From Notospermus geniculatus (Eukaryota > Nemertea > Pilidiophora > Heteronemertea > Lineidae): DNA of 64,000 nucleotides. The notes under the pieces are model-generated. The model worked only from the letters and a program-made list of their open reading frames with translations, made no database searches and was not told the DNA's origin. Location: positions 1 to 64,000 of the forward strand of contig NMRB01000935.1 in NCBI GenBank assembly GCA_002633025.1, given 5' to 3'. Positions 12,644-24,700 of this stretch are shown here, piece by piece; positions within the stretch are counted from its first letter, which is position 1, and each line of letters starts with the position of its first letter. The translations under genes and the position numbers were made by a program.

Positions 12644-13438
12644 CGAATTAGGACAGGTTTTGACAACTCGTAGGCTTGTGATGAAACGGAGGGTAGCAGG
12701 AAGGACGATAAACAATGATTAACAAAGAATGATGTAATACGTCCTGGTCACGATTGCCGACATATCATGATCTCATCCACTCAATAAACAACAGTGGTTT
12801 TATCCAATTTGACAACAATGTCATAAATATTCATTCCTGTCTTCGTATTTTCAATTTAAAACTCTCAGTTGTCGTTACAATGCATAAACAATGGAAGCGG
12901 AATAAAAATGTACGCAACTGCACCAAAAGATTATCCTACAAGTCTATCGTGGTGGGCCGTTTCGAGCCCGAAACTGAAGCCGTTGACAGTATATCAATCT
13001 ACTACACTACTAGAACAAAGCTAGATCATCTTTACCCGAGGGAGGAATAAGTCTTGCTTGGTTTCGCTCGTTTCGATGTAACCGGCCTCGTACGCAAAGA
13101 CCGTCTCGACCGCGTCAAAACGAAAGTTGTTCAGAATGCAAGGGCTGTGTTTAAATTGGGATGCCTATTATGAAAAAAGCTAGTTTTCGGTGCGCCTCAG
13201 AGATGTCGCTCCAATTGCCAGAATGTATTCAGTCTCGCGCAATCCTAATTTTTTGCCGACTGATATTCCCGGCGAGGTAGGTGGCTACTCAGATGCTGGT
13301 GATGTCAGCAGGTGGAATATATCGTGTTTCAGCCTAGTGCTTATGTATCTTCCTTAGTGCTATAGAACATGAAATAGAAACGGGTTTCTAAGGTGAAAGA
13401 CATCGCTTCCTACCAGATTCGAATCAATCAATGAATCA
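12644..13438. repeat. 795-bp duplicated block, copy 2
   Basis: Second copy of the block at 11848-12642, starting immediately after the single N at 12643. It continues into unique sequence after ATGAATCA at 13438. Confidence 0.85.
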
Positions 13439-13910
13439 CTAGGCCAAATCCCATCTAAAGTGCTATAGTTATAAAAACATTCCTTAGTGCTATACTTATA
13501 AAAAAAAGCTGTGGCATGCAAATTGGACCTGAACATTGCGCAGCGCATTAAGTACAGATTAAGAAACAGTCCCCGTCGAGGTACAGTTTCGATTTCATAT
13601 CAGGCAGCTGAACAACACGGCGAATTGTCTCTACCATTAGTGAGTATACGGTGCATTGACTGATAACGGCGACATCCCACGAGGAGATTCCCGCGACCAT
13701 TATCAAGATCATCGGGCACTCAGTCGTAAGAGAGGAGATCGTAGGAATCGACCTGATCCGGTGAACGGGTGCAGTGAAAGGTTACAAGATGTAGCTTTAC
13801 CATTTAGCTGGTGACCGACAGCAGTAAGACATGACATCTGGATTAGGTAGGTCTCACTGGTAGAAGTGATATACTAAAGATCGGTAGTCCCTGTCGTCCA
13901 TCAGGTGGTC
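13439..13910. other. Gene-less stretch
   Basis: Nothing beyond short repeated words (the phrase CCTTAGTGCTAT with small variants) between the duplicated block and the next MITE. Confidence 0.4.
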
Positions 13911-14007
13911 GTCCGAGAAGCAGCCGATGAGCGCTTTGATTGGTTAGAAAACCCATTGCTTGCTCTTTGTTGAATGGAACGCGTTTTTCATCGGCGTCTT
14001 TTCGGAC
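13911..14007. mobile_element. Imperfect MITE-like fold-back, about 97 bp
   Basis: The left end GTCCGAGAAGCAGCCGATGA pairs imperfectly with the right end TCATCGGCGTCTTTTCGGAC, about 24 bp with several mismatches. It is non-coding. Confidence 0.5.
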
Positions 14008-15337
14008 AATCACGTGATTATGGAAGGACTAGACGGACCTATCCCCAGTGTTGTGAGATCGTTTTTCGAACTGTGCATTTATACACGGAGATGCGTACTC
14101 CGCTCATGACCGTAAATCGGGTCTGTAGTTCATTCTAGCAGTGCAAAAATAACACAACACGTCAATCAAAACACTGACACCAGACGTAGAACGGATGGTG
14201 TGAAATGCACGGCAGAAGTGCGTTGTTTTTTATGACGTCATTGATGCTTTGGCATACCTGTCACTGAGCGCATTTCGCAGGAACATTAAAAACATGGAAT
14301 CGTGGGGAAAAACTTGGCGCCTTTCATTGCTAACGCGCTGATAATCGGTGGAGGTTTGGATATTCCAGACCGAGGAATCTTTGCATTTTGCTGTTTTATC
14401 GTTTATCTAATACCACTTACATCCATCTTCCCATGGGCTTCCCTTCGATACCTTTATGTGATATTGCACAATCTACGTATTCCTGAATAGTGGTAACACA
14501 CATTCTAGCAGGCCTCAAGCTATCTTTCTTGGCAAAAGCACCCCAAGGTATTTGACGGAAGATTTGGAGCTTACACTCAAGCTGATACGCACCAATGCCA
14601 GTCGAGAAGACGTCGCTCCCTTGTGCGTACTATCATCGGAGACTATGCAGCTTGCGTCTTTTTCCCCAGTCAAGATCATTTAGATTTTTGCCGACTCCAT
14701 CAATTCTCAAGATATTTCTTCCCAAACCACTGTTTGTTGTTGTGGTTACCAATGTGTACAGCATCTTTGTCTCAAATACAGTAGTGTTGCTCGTAACTTA
14801 TGTGTATGACATTAAGAGGAACTGCGACTTAACCATACTCTGGTGTAATCCCTTGCCTAAGCAGTCGATTACACCCCAAGTACATGAAATGTATGAGCAA
14901 TAGAACTGTCCGATGCGTCTCAAGGATGAGTGTTTTCAGTCACGTGTGACCCATTTATAATGCCATGATTGGTTCATGCCATACATTTCACTGGGACTAG
15001 AGAAAACCAATTTATTTCATCAACTGGTTTGAGAGTGCAGACGATGTGGGACTGGAAGTCCATCACAATTCGGTTAGGATTCAGACAGCCTATAAATGAT
15101 GTAGGACATAAACCATGGCAAGGACGTATTCTGGCAAAACAGAACTTGAGTAGCCGAAGCCATAGCATTATTGGCCCTGATAAAGTAGGCCTACGGAAGA
15201 GGCCATCTCAAGCTGCTCATGTTCCTCACTTGGACGGGGTCTTTTACTTGCCCGTGCAAAAGACACAAGGTACAGGGCACTACGGCTTACTGTCCTATGG
15301 GATGGACGTGAAGAGCCAGGGATGATTAATCCAATAT
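14008..15337. other. Gene-less stretch
   Basis: Open frames of up to 118 codons occur on the + strand, including one that runs into the tRNA-like element. None has a recognisable domain, and I consider them chance. Confidence 0.4.
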
Positions 15338-15412
15338 GGCTGGGTGGGATTCGAACCCGGGACCTGCCGCTTGCTAAGCGGACGTGAGAACCACTAGGCT
15401 GTCAAGGCTCCT
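15338..15412 (-). mobile_element. tRNA-like sequence (SINE head or tRNA pseudogene)
   Basis: The reverse complement begins GGAGCCTTGACAGCCTAGTG and ends with GGTTCGAATCCCACCC. It has A-box-like and B-box-like motifs and a hairpin CCGC-TTAGCAA-GCGG where an anticodon loop would be. The acceptor stem does not pair and only three T-stem pairs are good. It therefore looks like a tRNA-derived SINE head or pseudogene, not a functional tRNA. Confidence 0.55.
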
Positions 15413-15483
15413 CGGAGAACTCGAGTCCGTGGCCTAATATAGCCCATGAAAAGCATCCTACCCTTCTCAAGGTAAACCTTCTA

Positions 15484-15598
15484 CATGTATGTCTGAGAGT
15501 CACTCACTCTTAACATGAAGAAAATGGGGTTGGAGTGGCGATCAAATCCTGAACCACAGCGATGATAGGCGCCGATGTCTCCACCTCGTCACTCTGAC
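15484..15598 (-). mobile_element. tRNA-derived SINE, family S1 copy 3
   Basis: On the minus strand it starts GTCAGAGTGACGAGGTGG, then CATCGGCGCCTATCATCG, then GGTTCAGGATTTGATCGCC. It is clearly the same family as 4673 and 5320, with mutations in the B box. Confidence 0.65.
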
Positions 15599-16379
15599 AG
15601 CCGAAATGTGGAGGACTCGGGCTGGTATTCGTAGCATCAAACCAAGGCAACTCCGAACAGCTGATCAAGCGCCCTAGTCAACATCAGATCATCGACCAAC
15701 GGCAGACCTACTCAGTCTCATCAACCAGAAACCAGCAAAAAGATACCATTTACGAATATCGATGGATGCATCAAGTGAACCAGTTAGACGAATGAGAGCA
15801 TCGACCACACTGGTGCATTCTCTGGTTTTATGAGCTACTCTCGGCTTTTCTTCTGTTACAATCGTTGCTTTGATTCGATTACCATTTTATCCCGTTAAGT
15901 GGTTAAGCTGTGCCAAAGTCCTTGTTGATTTCATAGCATTATACGTGGCATTATGTGATCAGGCGCTTATACTATCAAAGATACGTGACCTTGGGCGAGT
16001 ATTTGTCTCTTAGTGATCAACTTTTGTTTGCTCTCTTTGAATGGCCTTTTTCAAATATCAATATGAAGAGTAGATTGTTCTTCATTTTGATGGTAAAACG
16101 AACGGTAGAATGCAATTGAAACTACATCAAAATCGCTGTTGTAATGTCACAGATCCTGGCTTTGTCACGGGGATCTATCTCCACCGACTTCATCATATCA
16201 TCAAAAGCGTCAGCGTCGGGACTTCGACTAGAAGATATCAACAGCCGTGATCAGCAGTGCCGACCATCACCGACAGGAGAAGCTGGATCCCGGCAGAGCT
16301 TGACCTCTCTGGTCTTACAACTGCGATTTTGATGTATCTACACTTAAACGTGTATCCCTCTCCTTTAAAACTGAAATGA
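15599..16379. other. Gene-less stretch
   Basis: No coding sequence, RNA gene or repeat that I can support. Confidence 0.4.
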
Positions 16380-16490
16380 CTGGTGGTCACTTAACGGGCA
16401 GCACACCAGGCGAGGTGCGATATCGCTAACGATCTCTCGCTCCCGATCTTCTCGCCAACCACTCGCACGAGGAAGTGGAGTAACGCCTTC
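16380..16490 (+). mobile_element. Dispersed repeat, family R1 copy 2 (partial)
   Basis: GGGCAGCACACCAGGCGAGG followed by TGCGATATCGCTAACGATC and GATCTTCTCGCCAACCACTC parallels copy 1 at 1376-1455. The right arm of the fold-back is missing or degraded. Confidence 0.55.
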
Positions 16491-16934
16491 CCAATTCTGA
16501 CCGATATTAGTGACCTCGTTTATCGTTCTCAAAGGTACATCCTCGCTCACCCCGTAAGCACATTGTACAAAAAGAAACCATGGTTCCAGCGGCCGTTAAT
16601 GGCCACTAAAGGACCACAAATTACAAGCACGCCATTATCTTCCACCAAATGCTGCATAGAATCATTATTGGAAGCAACTTTTGCCGTCATCTCCTCCCGT
16701 CCTCCACCATTTATTCCACGTCCTCATCAACCATGGTCATTACCGGCTTATGGGTCTCTTTAACATTTTTAAATACTCTTAGAAGCATTACTAATTAACC
16801 GCATAATGACGATGAATCCTCGTTCGGGGACTCCCGGTTTCTTTATTTTCTCCAACCAAGACGAACTGATTAGACGTCATGACTATTCAAGGATAGAAAC
16901 CTAGGAAGAGTAGATTCTAAAGTTCCCCACTTAC

Positions 16935-17295
16935 ATCTACACTCGTCCCCAGTGTTCAGTTGGCCATAGACCCACTAAACACTGGCGTAATTGGCGCCAA
17001 AAGTGAAGGATCGTCAATAGACGGCGCTGGTTGACGAGAGATCCAATCATAAGCCACCATTGCAGGTTCAGCCGACGCCGCCGTAACACACTTGCTGATT
17101 GGCTAAGATACGTGTTCAAAATGTACACTCAGGTATATGCACACTCGCGGCAGATTTCAAGCGGAGATTCCCCCCGGGAGATTCCCGAATCGGACAGCTA
17201 ACGCTGTCTATTTGTCCTACTTTGAAGATGGCATCAACTGAAGCAGTTTCAGAGCGCGGGTAACGGTTTGAAACTGCGGGAGGAGTTTATGAGGT
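16935..17295 (+). mobile_element. Interspersed element, family R2 copy 1
   Basis: It shares about 340 bp, in opposite orientation, with 27855-28195. Shared landmarks are CGTCCCCAGTGTTCAGTTGG at one end, GACGCCGCCGTAACACAC in the middle and GTTTGAAACTGCGGGAGGAG at the other end. The left end contains an inverted repeat CCAGTGTT...AACACTGG. No protein is encoded, so it is likely a non-autonomous transposon. Confidence 0.75.
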
Positions 17296-17951
17296 TTCGT
17301 TGTGTCGTAAAATGAATTCGGTTTTCCCCACGAGGCTCTTTATACTGGCCGACCGGAGTAAGTGTTGTCGTATNAAGGTCAGTAATAAAATGCATTACTG
17401 CATAATCAACGATGCAAATTCGTTAAAAAATATACATTATGAATAATTTTACAAGGTCAGTATTAAATGATTTTAATATATAGAAAACTCGAGTGCCGGG
17501 TGTAACGCTTACCCCTTGACGCCTGCACATAAAAAATCCGTTTATGTGTCGATCAGTGTTTTGAGATTGACTAATTGGTACATTAACCAGACACTACAAG
17601 GTTGAAATCACTCATCCAATCTCCGAATGATAAATGGTAACCATATTTAAAGCGTCTATTTCCATAGCTCTCTGTTAGACTAATCCAATAACCGACCTAA
17701 ATTTTAGCGGTCTCCATTTTGATTTATCGTGTCTAAAAAACGCCAAACAGACGTGGGATTTATTTATCAAATTCATTGAATTTATTAAGCAAATGTCTCA
17801 TGAGTTTGTGTCTACTTTGTTATAGCTTCCGATTAACATAGCACGGTGTCATTAACTTGATTTAGAGCGAAAATACATTTTCTGCGTTTTCGATCCTCAA
17901 TTACGGCACGTTTGAAGTTTTTGTTACTGCCAAGAGTGAATGTGAACTCTT
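17296..17951. other. Gene-less stretch with single N at 17374
   Basis: AT-rich sequence in which AAGGTCAGTA occurs on both sides of about 75 bp just after the N. Nothing else is supportable. Confidence 0.4.
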
Positions 17952-18091
17952 TTATTATTACAGAGTTTAAGAGATCACAGGCTAACGATAACGTTTACGT
18001 TAACGCTATTTCTTGCATGTATTTCATGTACAAAAAATATCGTTAACGTAAATGTTATCGTTAGCGTGTGATCTCTTAAACTCCCTAATAA
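17952..18091. mobile_element. Long hairpin/MITE, about 140 bp
   Basis: The arms read GAGTTTAAGAGATCACAGGC followed by TAACGATAACGTTTACGTTA, and their complement. There are about 55 bp of pairing with few mismatches and a loop of about 25 bp. The stem is internally rich in the palindromic word GTTAACG. It is non-coding. Confidence 0.75.
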
Positions 18092-18146
18092 CAGGCAAGG
18101 AGTGATAACTCAAACACTGTCCAGGGTCTTGCAAGTGTCAGAATAG

Positions 18147-18495
18147 GAGTCTTCTAAGATTTTGATATACGGTAAGAAGAATATAGAAGAATCTATTCTG
18201 AGATTTTGATCTATTGTCTGTAGAACAAAGGAGTCTTGTCTTGTAGAACAGAAGAGTCTAACTGATATTTTGATCTATTGTCAGTAGAACAGAAGAGTCT
18301 TTTCTAAGATTTTGATCTGTTGTCAGTAGAACAGAAGAGTCTTTTCTAAGATTTTGATCTATTGTCAGAGAACAGAAGAGTCTTTTCTAAGATCTTAATC
18401 TGTGGTCAGTTGAACAGAAAGAGTCTTTTCTAACATTTTAATCTGTGGTCAGTGCATGGAACGGGATAATCTTTTCTAAGATTTTAATCTGGGGT
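18147..18495. repeat. Minisatellite, unit about 42 bp, roughly 8 copies
   Basis: Degenerate tandem copies of AGAACAGAAGAGTCTTTTCT followed by AAGATTTTGATCTATTGTCA. The central copies are nearly identical and the outer ones decayed. No coding potential is seen. Confidence 0.85.
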
Positions 18496-19015
18496 AAGTG
18501 GCAGTTGACTAGCGTCTTTTTACACCAGTCAACATCTGAACGAGTTACAGTGTCGTCCTTTCCATTTGTATAAAACCCCAAACCGACAAAAACACAAAAG
18601 AGATTTAGAGCTCCACATCGAAATCGGACTTAATGAATCCGTTTTACGTCAAAATATCTGCCGACACCAGTTCGTTTGATCGGATGTTGCGCTCTTGGTC
18701 CATTAGTCTTGCCAATTGTGATGGTGTCCTTCGGATGTGCCCTTGGCATTAAGCGATGAGTAATGGACAGTACACTCAGGCAATTTGCTACCGGAACCGA
18801 CTGCTCCCGAGAGTTGTGTTAATACGACAGTTTGATTTAATGTCGTGACTATTCGCACAGCAAGTTGCTGTGAAAATAGTAGTTCTCGCACTGCTTACAC
18901 AGCAGATTCTAACCAATGAAAACGCGAGGTTCATAATGAGGATGCATTACGATAATTTATGCACGGGGCGTATTAAACAACGAAGTGATTATTCACACGC
19001 TTAATCTTCAGTCAG
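18496..19015. other. Gene-less stretch
   Basis: No supportable feature. Confidence 0.4.
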
Positions 19016-19086
19016 CTGACTGGCGCAGTGGAAAGATGGAGTGGACTGTCACCCAAAGGTCGCGGGTTCGAATCCCGGTAGTCCTT
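19016..19086 (+). mobile_element. tRNA-like sequence followed by an oligo-T run
   Basis: The A-box-like TGGCGCAGTGG and B-box-like GGTTCGAATCC are spaced as in a tRNA, and a TTTTT run (Pol III terminator-like) follows. The T arm pairs in four of five positions, but the acceptor and anticodon stems do not pair well. A tRNA pseudogene or SINE head is more likely than a working tRNA. The pyrimidine-rich tail continues to about 19140. Confidence 0.55.
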
Positions 19087-21310
19087 TTTAGTTTTTTTTC
19101 TTTTTTCTTACTTTCTTTTTCTTTTCTCTTTTCTTTTTACTGTTGTGACTCTTTGAAATTCCATATGGAATAGTTGGTTAATTAATCCTTTCTTAGTGGT
19201 GACACTGATAAACACGGCTACAACTTGGGAAGATCACACCCTGGTATTCGGACTCGTCCCCTACTCTGACTCACAACCTCAGAGGAATTAGCTATCCTAC
19301 TGACGCTAACCGACAGAATGCGTCACATATACATGTAGGTAGGTCTGGTGTCTAAGATCATATTTTGCTAATTTTCGGTCAAAATGTGCATGAAAAGCAC
19401 GTTTTTCCGGACCCCCTGGGGGGGGGGGGGCACTTGGCCCCTGCCCCCTCCAGCAACATCTCTGGTTGTGATGACAAATGTTTGCCTAGAGCTCCCTGGG
19501 CTGAGTCCACGTAGGGGACGTAACCTCACCATGCACTTGCACAGAATCAAACGTTATACTGAGATCGAAATAGGCCGAAGTAGCATTCGTTCCAAGCTGG
19601 TACCCTACAAGTGGCCAATGTATGGCTCATTTTGCTGAATTCTAGAATTTCGCTGTGAAAATATCATCTTTTCCTAATTTACACAGCAAAATGTGGGCGG
19701 GGATGCTTATGAATATCGAATACGTACTTGCTGTGTAAATAAGAATTCACTCCTTAGTTACACAGCATGCTGTGCAAATAGCACCGGCCTTGATTTAATG
19801 TCTACGGGGAGCACGCCTTTCAAGACCCCATTTATAAGGAGTCGAAGGTTGAATTGGACATCAACGGACTTTCCGGAAAGCGCCTCCGTATCCGAACCGA
19901 GTTCGTATCTTGGAAGATGGGTACTGGTACTAATTCGCAGAATAAAGCTTTGAAGATATCATTTAAGTCTATCTTTATATAGATACGAGGTCTTGGCTTA
20001 CAAGATCTTGGCTTAGATCTGATCCACATGATCGACAAAATATCTGCCTATCGGCGTTTCACATTTTCAACATTATTTTCTCTGACCGACCTTATCGGCA
20101 AACTCATTCAACTTCAAATAATTGTCAAAACAATTTGGCGGGCTTTACATTTCCCGCGTGATAGATCGAATGTAACCAAACCCATTGAATGTTTACTGGG
20201 AATCAATTTATCATGCCTCTTTAATGAATATTCATTGGTCTGTTGGCTTTTGAAACATGGATATTACCCGGTGTAACAAACCTCAAAGATCTTAATGTTT
20301 ACATCCGCTATCACATCTACAGACTGGAATTTAAACCTTTAACCATCGTGTTTTTCAACACCCATTTATATTAAAACTAAATTTCGTATCTGTCCCTGGA
20401 AAAAATGCATCATTCGCCGTTCCTGTAGCAGGTGGTTGACTGCAACCTACCTTAGACCAGAGAGTAACCAGACTGTTCCCTTCTTTGCCGCCTACACGAC
20501 CGCGGCGCTGCCGTCCCGACAACATGGCAGGAATGGACGCCATTTTGACCGGGATTCGTTCAAAACTACTGCGCACTTTGTCTGTGCATCAGTTTCTGCG
20601 CTTGTATTTGTGCACTTTCGCGACTTTTATTGTAGACACGGAACAAAGTATTAAGTAACCAGGACTTACATGTAGAATAAAAAGCGTTATTCTATCTTTT
20701 TTAAACCCAGTCCTTTAACTTTCATTTTCAACGCAGTAATCCTATAGTCTCGCCTGAAGCAGAGCGTGTCACCTTCCCATGTCATCGATGGTGATTCCAC
20801 GATTGTTGATCGGTCACATTATTCATCACACTGCCTCAGACATACCCCCAGCAAATTCTTTACACTACCTCAGACATACTCCTAGCAAGTCAACCAAATC
20901 AACAAACACACCAATTTGTTATTTTTTTTCTCGAAATCGGATGGAAAAGCACAATTCCCAATTTAAAATCCATGTTCGTTTCCAGTTATTACCCTCGATA
21001 TATCAAATTTATAGTAGAGCGCGTCGTATCAGTTCATTCATCTAGAAACTGTCGGCTGATATTTCACTTTTTGGTGGAAGAATCGAGTAAATGTAGTCGA
21101 GAACCGTCAGAAAGAATGAAGTAGAATATTAGTGATATATATATACCACCCACCTTTTTATTGGCTGTGAAATACATGTTGCTCGGGTTGAGTCCAACCC
21201 AAACGTGATCCCAAGGCACATCTACTTCATACTACCAAATTTTTTACCATAAAGTTCTAAACACTGTAAAAGCAATTATCGTATATTTTTCCCTATTTCG
21301 TTCATTTCAG
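19087..21310. other. Gene-less stretch upstream of the K2P coding exon
   Basis: Contains a poly-G run near 19420 and no supportable coding sequence. A 5' non-coding exon and the promoter of the K2P gene could lie here or further left, because the first coding exon has an apparent splice acceptor at 21309-21310. I cannot place them. Confidence 0.4.
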
Positions 21311-21770
21311 TTTCTTGACGAGTGAGTGACAGCCATGAACTCGAACTCGACAAAGGGTTACAAGGAAAGATTACGCCGTAAACGGATCAACGATTGCCTG
21401 TCTTGCTGTAAGAGATTCGTCGCCTTTTTCTTCTCCCAGGTCGGACTCTGCTGCTTGGTCGTGGCCTACTCAATAATGGGCGGCTTCCTCTTCAAGAGTC
21501 TCGAGGCAGAGAACGAAATGTCGCAGAAAAGCACTATGTTAAGGACTCGACAGCGACATGTTGACAGACTATGGAACTTGACCATACGGTTAAACATCTT
21601 ATACAAGCCAAATTGGACACTTGGGGCGAGTGAGATCCTTCACGAGTTCCAGCACGAAGTTTACAAAGCCACCAAGGAGAAGGGCTGGGATGGTAAAGAC
21701 GCCAGCCAGGAGATACAATGGTCTTTCGCCGGAGCTTTGCTCTACTCTGTAACTGTCATCACTACCATAG
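21311..21770 (+). CDS. K2P channel coding exon 1 (with short 5' UTR)
   Basis: The acceptor TTTCATTTCAG ends at 21310 and the ATG is at 21335. The coding part runs to ACCATAG followed by the donor GTAAGT at 21771. It encodes TM1, the glycosylated cap and the first half of pore 1, ending in VITTI plus the first base of the filter glycine codon. Confidence 0.9.
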
Positions 21771-24700
21771 GTAAGTGACGTCCTTTCCGAACTCAACTTG
21801 CCGTTCTCATCAGGAGTAGCGTCACATTGTACCGAAACTTCGAACTTCAACTTCCGGTCCGACCTCGGCCCAGGTGAATACCATTGGAAATACCTGGGTC
21901 GAGATTTACCCGGAGAACGGTTCTTGAAGTCGAAATTCCGGTGCTCTATGGCGCTGTTCCCAAGAACGGCATAGTGTTGTCGAGAACAACAGACCTTCTA
22001 CTGTATAGGTAGTAACATGCAAATGCACAGACGCCACACATTGCGCTCTCCGGCATGTACATGTATATACTGGAAATTTTATGACAAAAAACGTGAAATG
22101 ATTCGACGTATGGTTTTCTTTGATTCGACGTACTATCTTCCTAAATTCTTCAAATCACAAGGCCCATTGGAGCAAGGCTTGGCATTCCTCTGCCAAGTCT
22201 TTTGTTGTTGGCGTTGGCAGCCTAAGGCCGCTCCAAACGATCAAATTTTTCATCAGGTTTTTTGGAAATTCAGATTCCGGGCCTATTGGGGCTTCGATGT
22301 ATAAACCCGCATACATATATAAAAAAAGTGTGGCCTGAATGACATAAAATCACTGCATCATCTATCTACTCACCATGAATTTGTAGACTTGTCTTTATTG
22401 AGCAGAAAATTGGATGACAAATTTGATCGTGTGGAGCCGCCGTAACCAAAATTAGAAGAAGAAAAGTATGGAATGTTGACCTATATGTAGCTACAGCGCC
22501 GTAGGCTCCAACGTTCCTTGTTTTGATGTTGCAAGGGTCCCTTGGCAAGGCTGCTCCTGAAACCAGTTAGATTCTGAGAGCAAGGGGGTAAAAACGAAAA
22601 TGGAGAAGGCTCCGAAGAATAAGTACATGGTATGCCTTGGCTATACTTGGAAAACAGAAACGGTAACTGTACTTGGAAACTGGTCGACCGTGCTGTGAAC
22701 AATTACTTCCCTCTATATTCTCTTGATTGCTTTACCAGCAGGTTTATTCTTTGATTGGGATGCGAACAACGTCGTTCCCGCCTATTGTCTGCAACCGGAA
22801 TGTTCTGAAATTGACGAAGGAAAAGAACGCAAGAAAGGCGCCGAGTTTGGCGGAAAATAAGGTCATAAAAGCCTGATCCTGAATGATAGGCAGTTAATTA
22901 AACACTACATAATCTTTTATTTCAGATAAGTAAGACTGACAACTATAGTGCGTGACTAAAATTTGCTATCGTTCAATATGTGACCTGGTATCGCCATCAA
23001 AACCCATTTTACAGAAAAAAAAACATATTGATTCTACTTGTCCTGATATCTGATCGGCGCAGATAAGTTGTGTAACTACACTTATCCATTTAGTGGAAAT
23101 TGACTCTTCACACTTCATATCAAAGCGAGCTTGCCTTCTGAAGCACTTTTGCCCATCTAAATCTAAAGTGCTTTGTCCTGTTAGTATTGTCCAATCAGAA
23201 TCACGCAATCCAGTTTCACCGTGGCTGATGTTTCATATTGTCCAATCCCAGTGGGTTATTCTCGATATTCGAATCATGTCAATTGATTTTGAACAGATGA
23301 GTCTGTGGACAAAGGTTGTTCGTTCGTATGTTCGGAATAAGTGCCAAAGAACAACTGATCATACATGTATGTATACGTACGTTTGAGCCTCGTAAGATCC
23401 GACGTCGAAACAATCTACGATGATTAGTACGTCAGACACATCCACTACGGCAACTTTATGTGTCTTTTTAGACCCGTTGCTAATAAATTCGTACAGAGAC
23501 GGGGTATTAACAGCCAATTTCACTACAGATCTGACATGTTGTTATAAGAAACCGCCTCATCCTGTCTGGGTAGCGAAACAAGCAGAAAACGTGTCCGTCT
23601 CTTTGACACATCGATGAATAATAAGCAGCATGTCGGCAGGAGCGACTCGCGTTTTGTGCCGGACGGTCTTTTTATTCTCATGCCTGCTTTTTCACTTGCA
23701 TAATTTCGATATCGTTTTTCTGTTTCTTATAAATTGGCAACGCATGTGAGTGGAACAGAATCTGACATGTGCCAACTCTGCAACAGTTTATACCTACCAC
23801 TCGTCGGACATGTGGTCGCAAGGGTGGACGACAAAATGGCTGTTGAACATGTACGTTTGTCAGGTCGTACTTCCTGTGTTACAAATTAAGAGCCCCACAC
23901 AAAGATCGTTGTTGACATCGAGTACGCACGTATACTTACATGTAACTGCCGACACAAGTATAACGCTGGGGTATAGAATATTCCATTCCAGTGGTATGAT
24001 GTTATTGGCTTCGCCGTTCTTGTAGGGATGACACACGATAGACGGTATAAACGTGTTAAAAAAGGGCTTTATTATATCGAGTCCGTAGGTACAACAAGCA
24101 TCTGGCATCATTGACGCTGACGGTCTGATCTGCACAAAGACAAAAACACGACCATTTTGAGAATCTAAACCAAACTTATGTTCAATGAACAGTCCAAATC
24201 GGAACACGGATATTTCACTTACATGTTTATGACCCTATCATCCCATCAAATAAGTCCTAAAGGGTCCAAATACGCTGGTTTCTAACTCAGCTAAAATTCA
24301 ACATGGCAAGTTCTAATCGTAAAACACGTGCGAGCGCCTNTTAGAATTATAGCCATATCTGCACATGAAAAAATGTCTAGTGGGACTACTTTTATTGGAG
24401 ATATCCGTTGTGAAAGCGACAGCCGGCTCGAGTCATCGCCCGACTTGCACTATTGTGGCCACATCGATTAGTGTTTGCGGCGTTCGTTCATCGGGCTCCG
24501 GTGAAATCGGGCAGGGAGAATGACATTTCTTGGCGCTTTGCCCCATCCTGCTTGGCTCCTAGCTCTTCGAGATACCCCTTTCGTCTTGGTCCGGATATTT
24601 AACTGCAGTCGGCAATTTCTTAGATTAATCTTAGGGCTTTTGGTTCCTGTCTTCGCTCCTGCGGCGCTTCCGTTCATTGCATCTACTTCGTTGTCATTTT

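Noticed and set aside
11958-13050. Two identical 98-codon open frames as a duplicated small gene
   Set aside because: They lie in the duplicated block around the N at 12643, with no domain, no splice context and probable assembly duplication.
14969-15325. 118-codon plus-strand open frame near the tRNA-like element
   Set aside because: No domain or splice signals; probably chance.
15338-15412. tRNA gene (loop TTAGCAA)
   Set aside because: Acceptor stem does not pair and T stem is broken; treated as SINE head or pseudogene.
19016-19086. tRNA gene
   Set aside because: Box motifs present, but acceptor and anticodon stems fail.
23860-24207. 115-codon minus-strand open frame in the K2P intron
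   Set aside because: No recognisable domain and no supporting splice sites.
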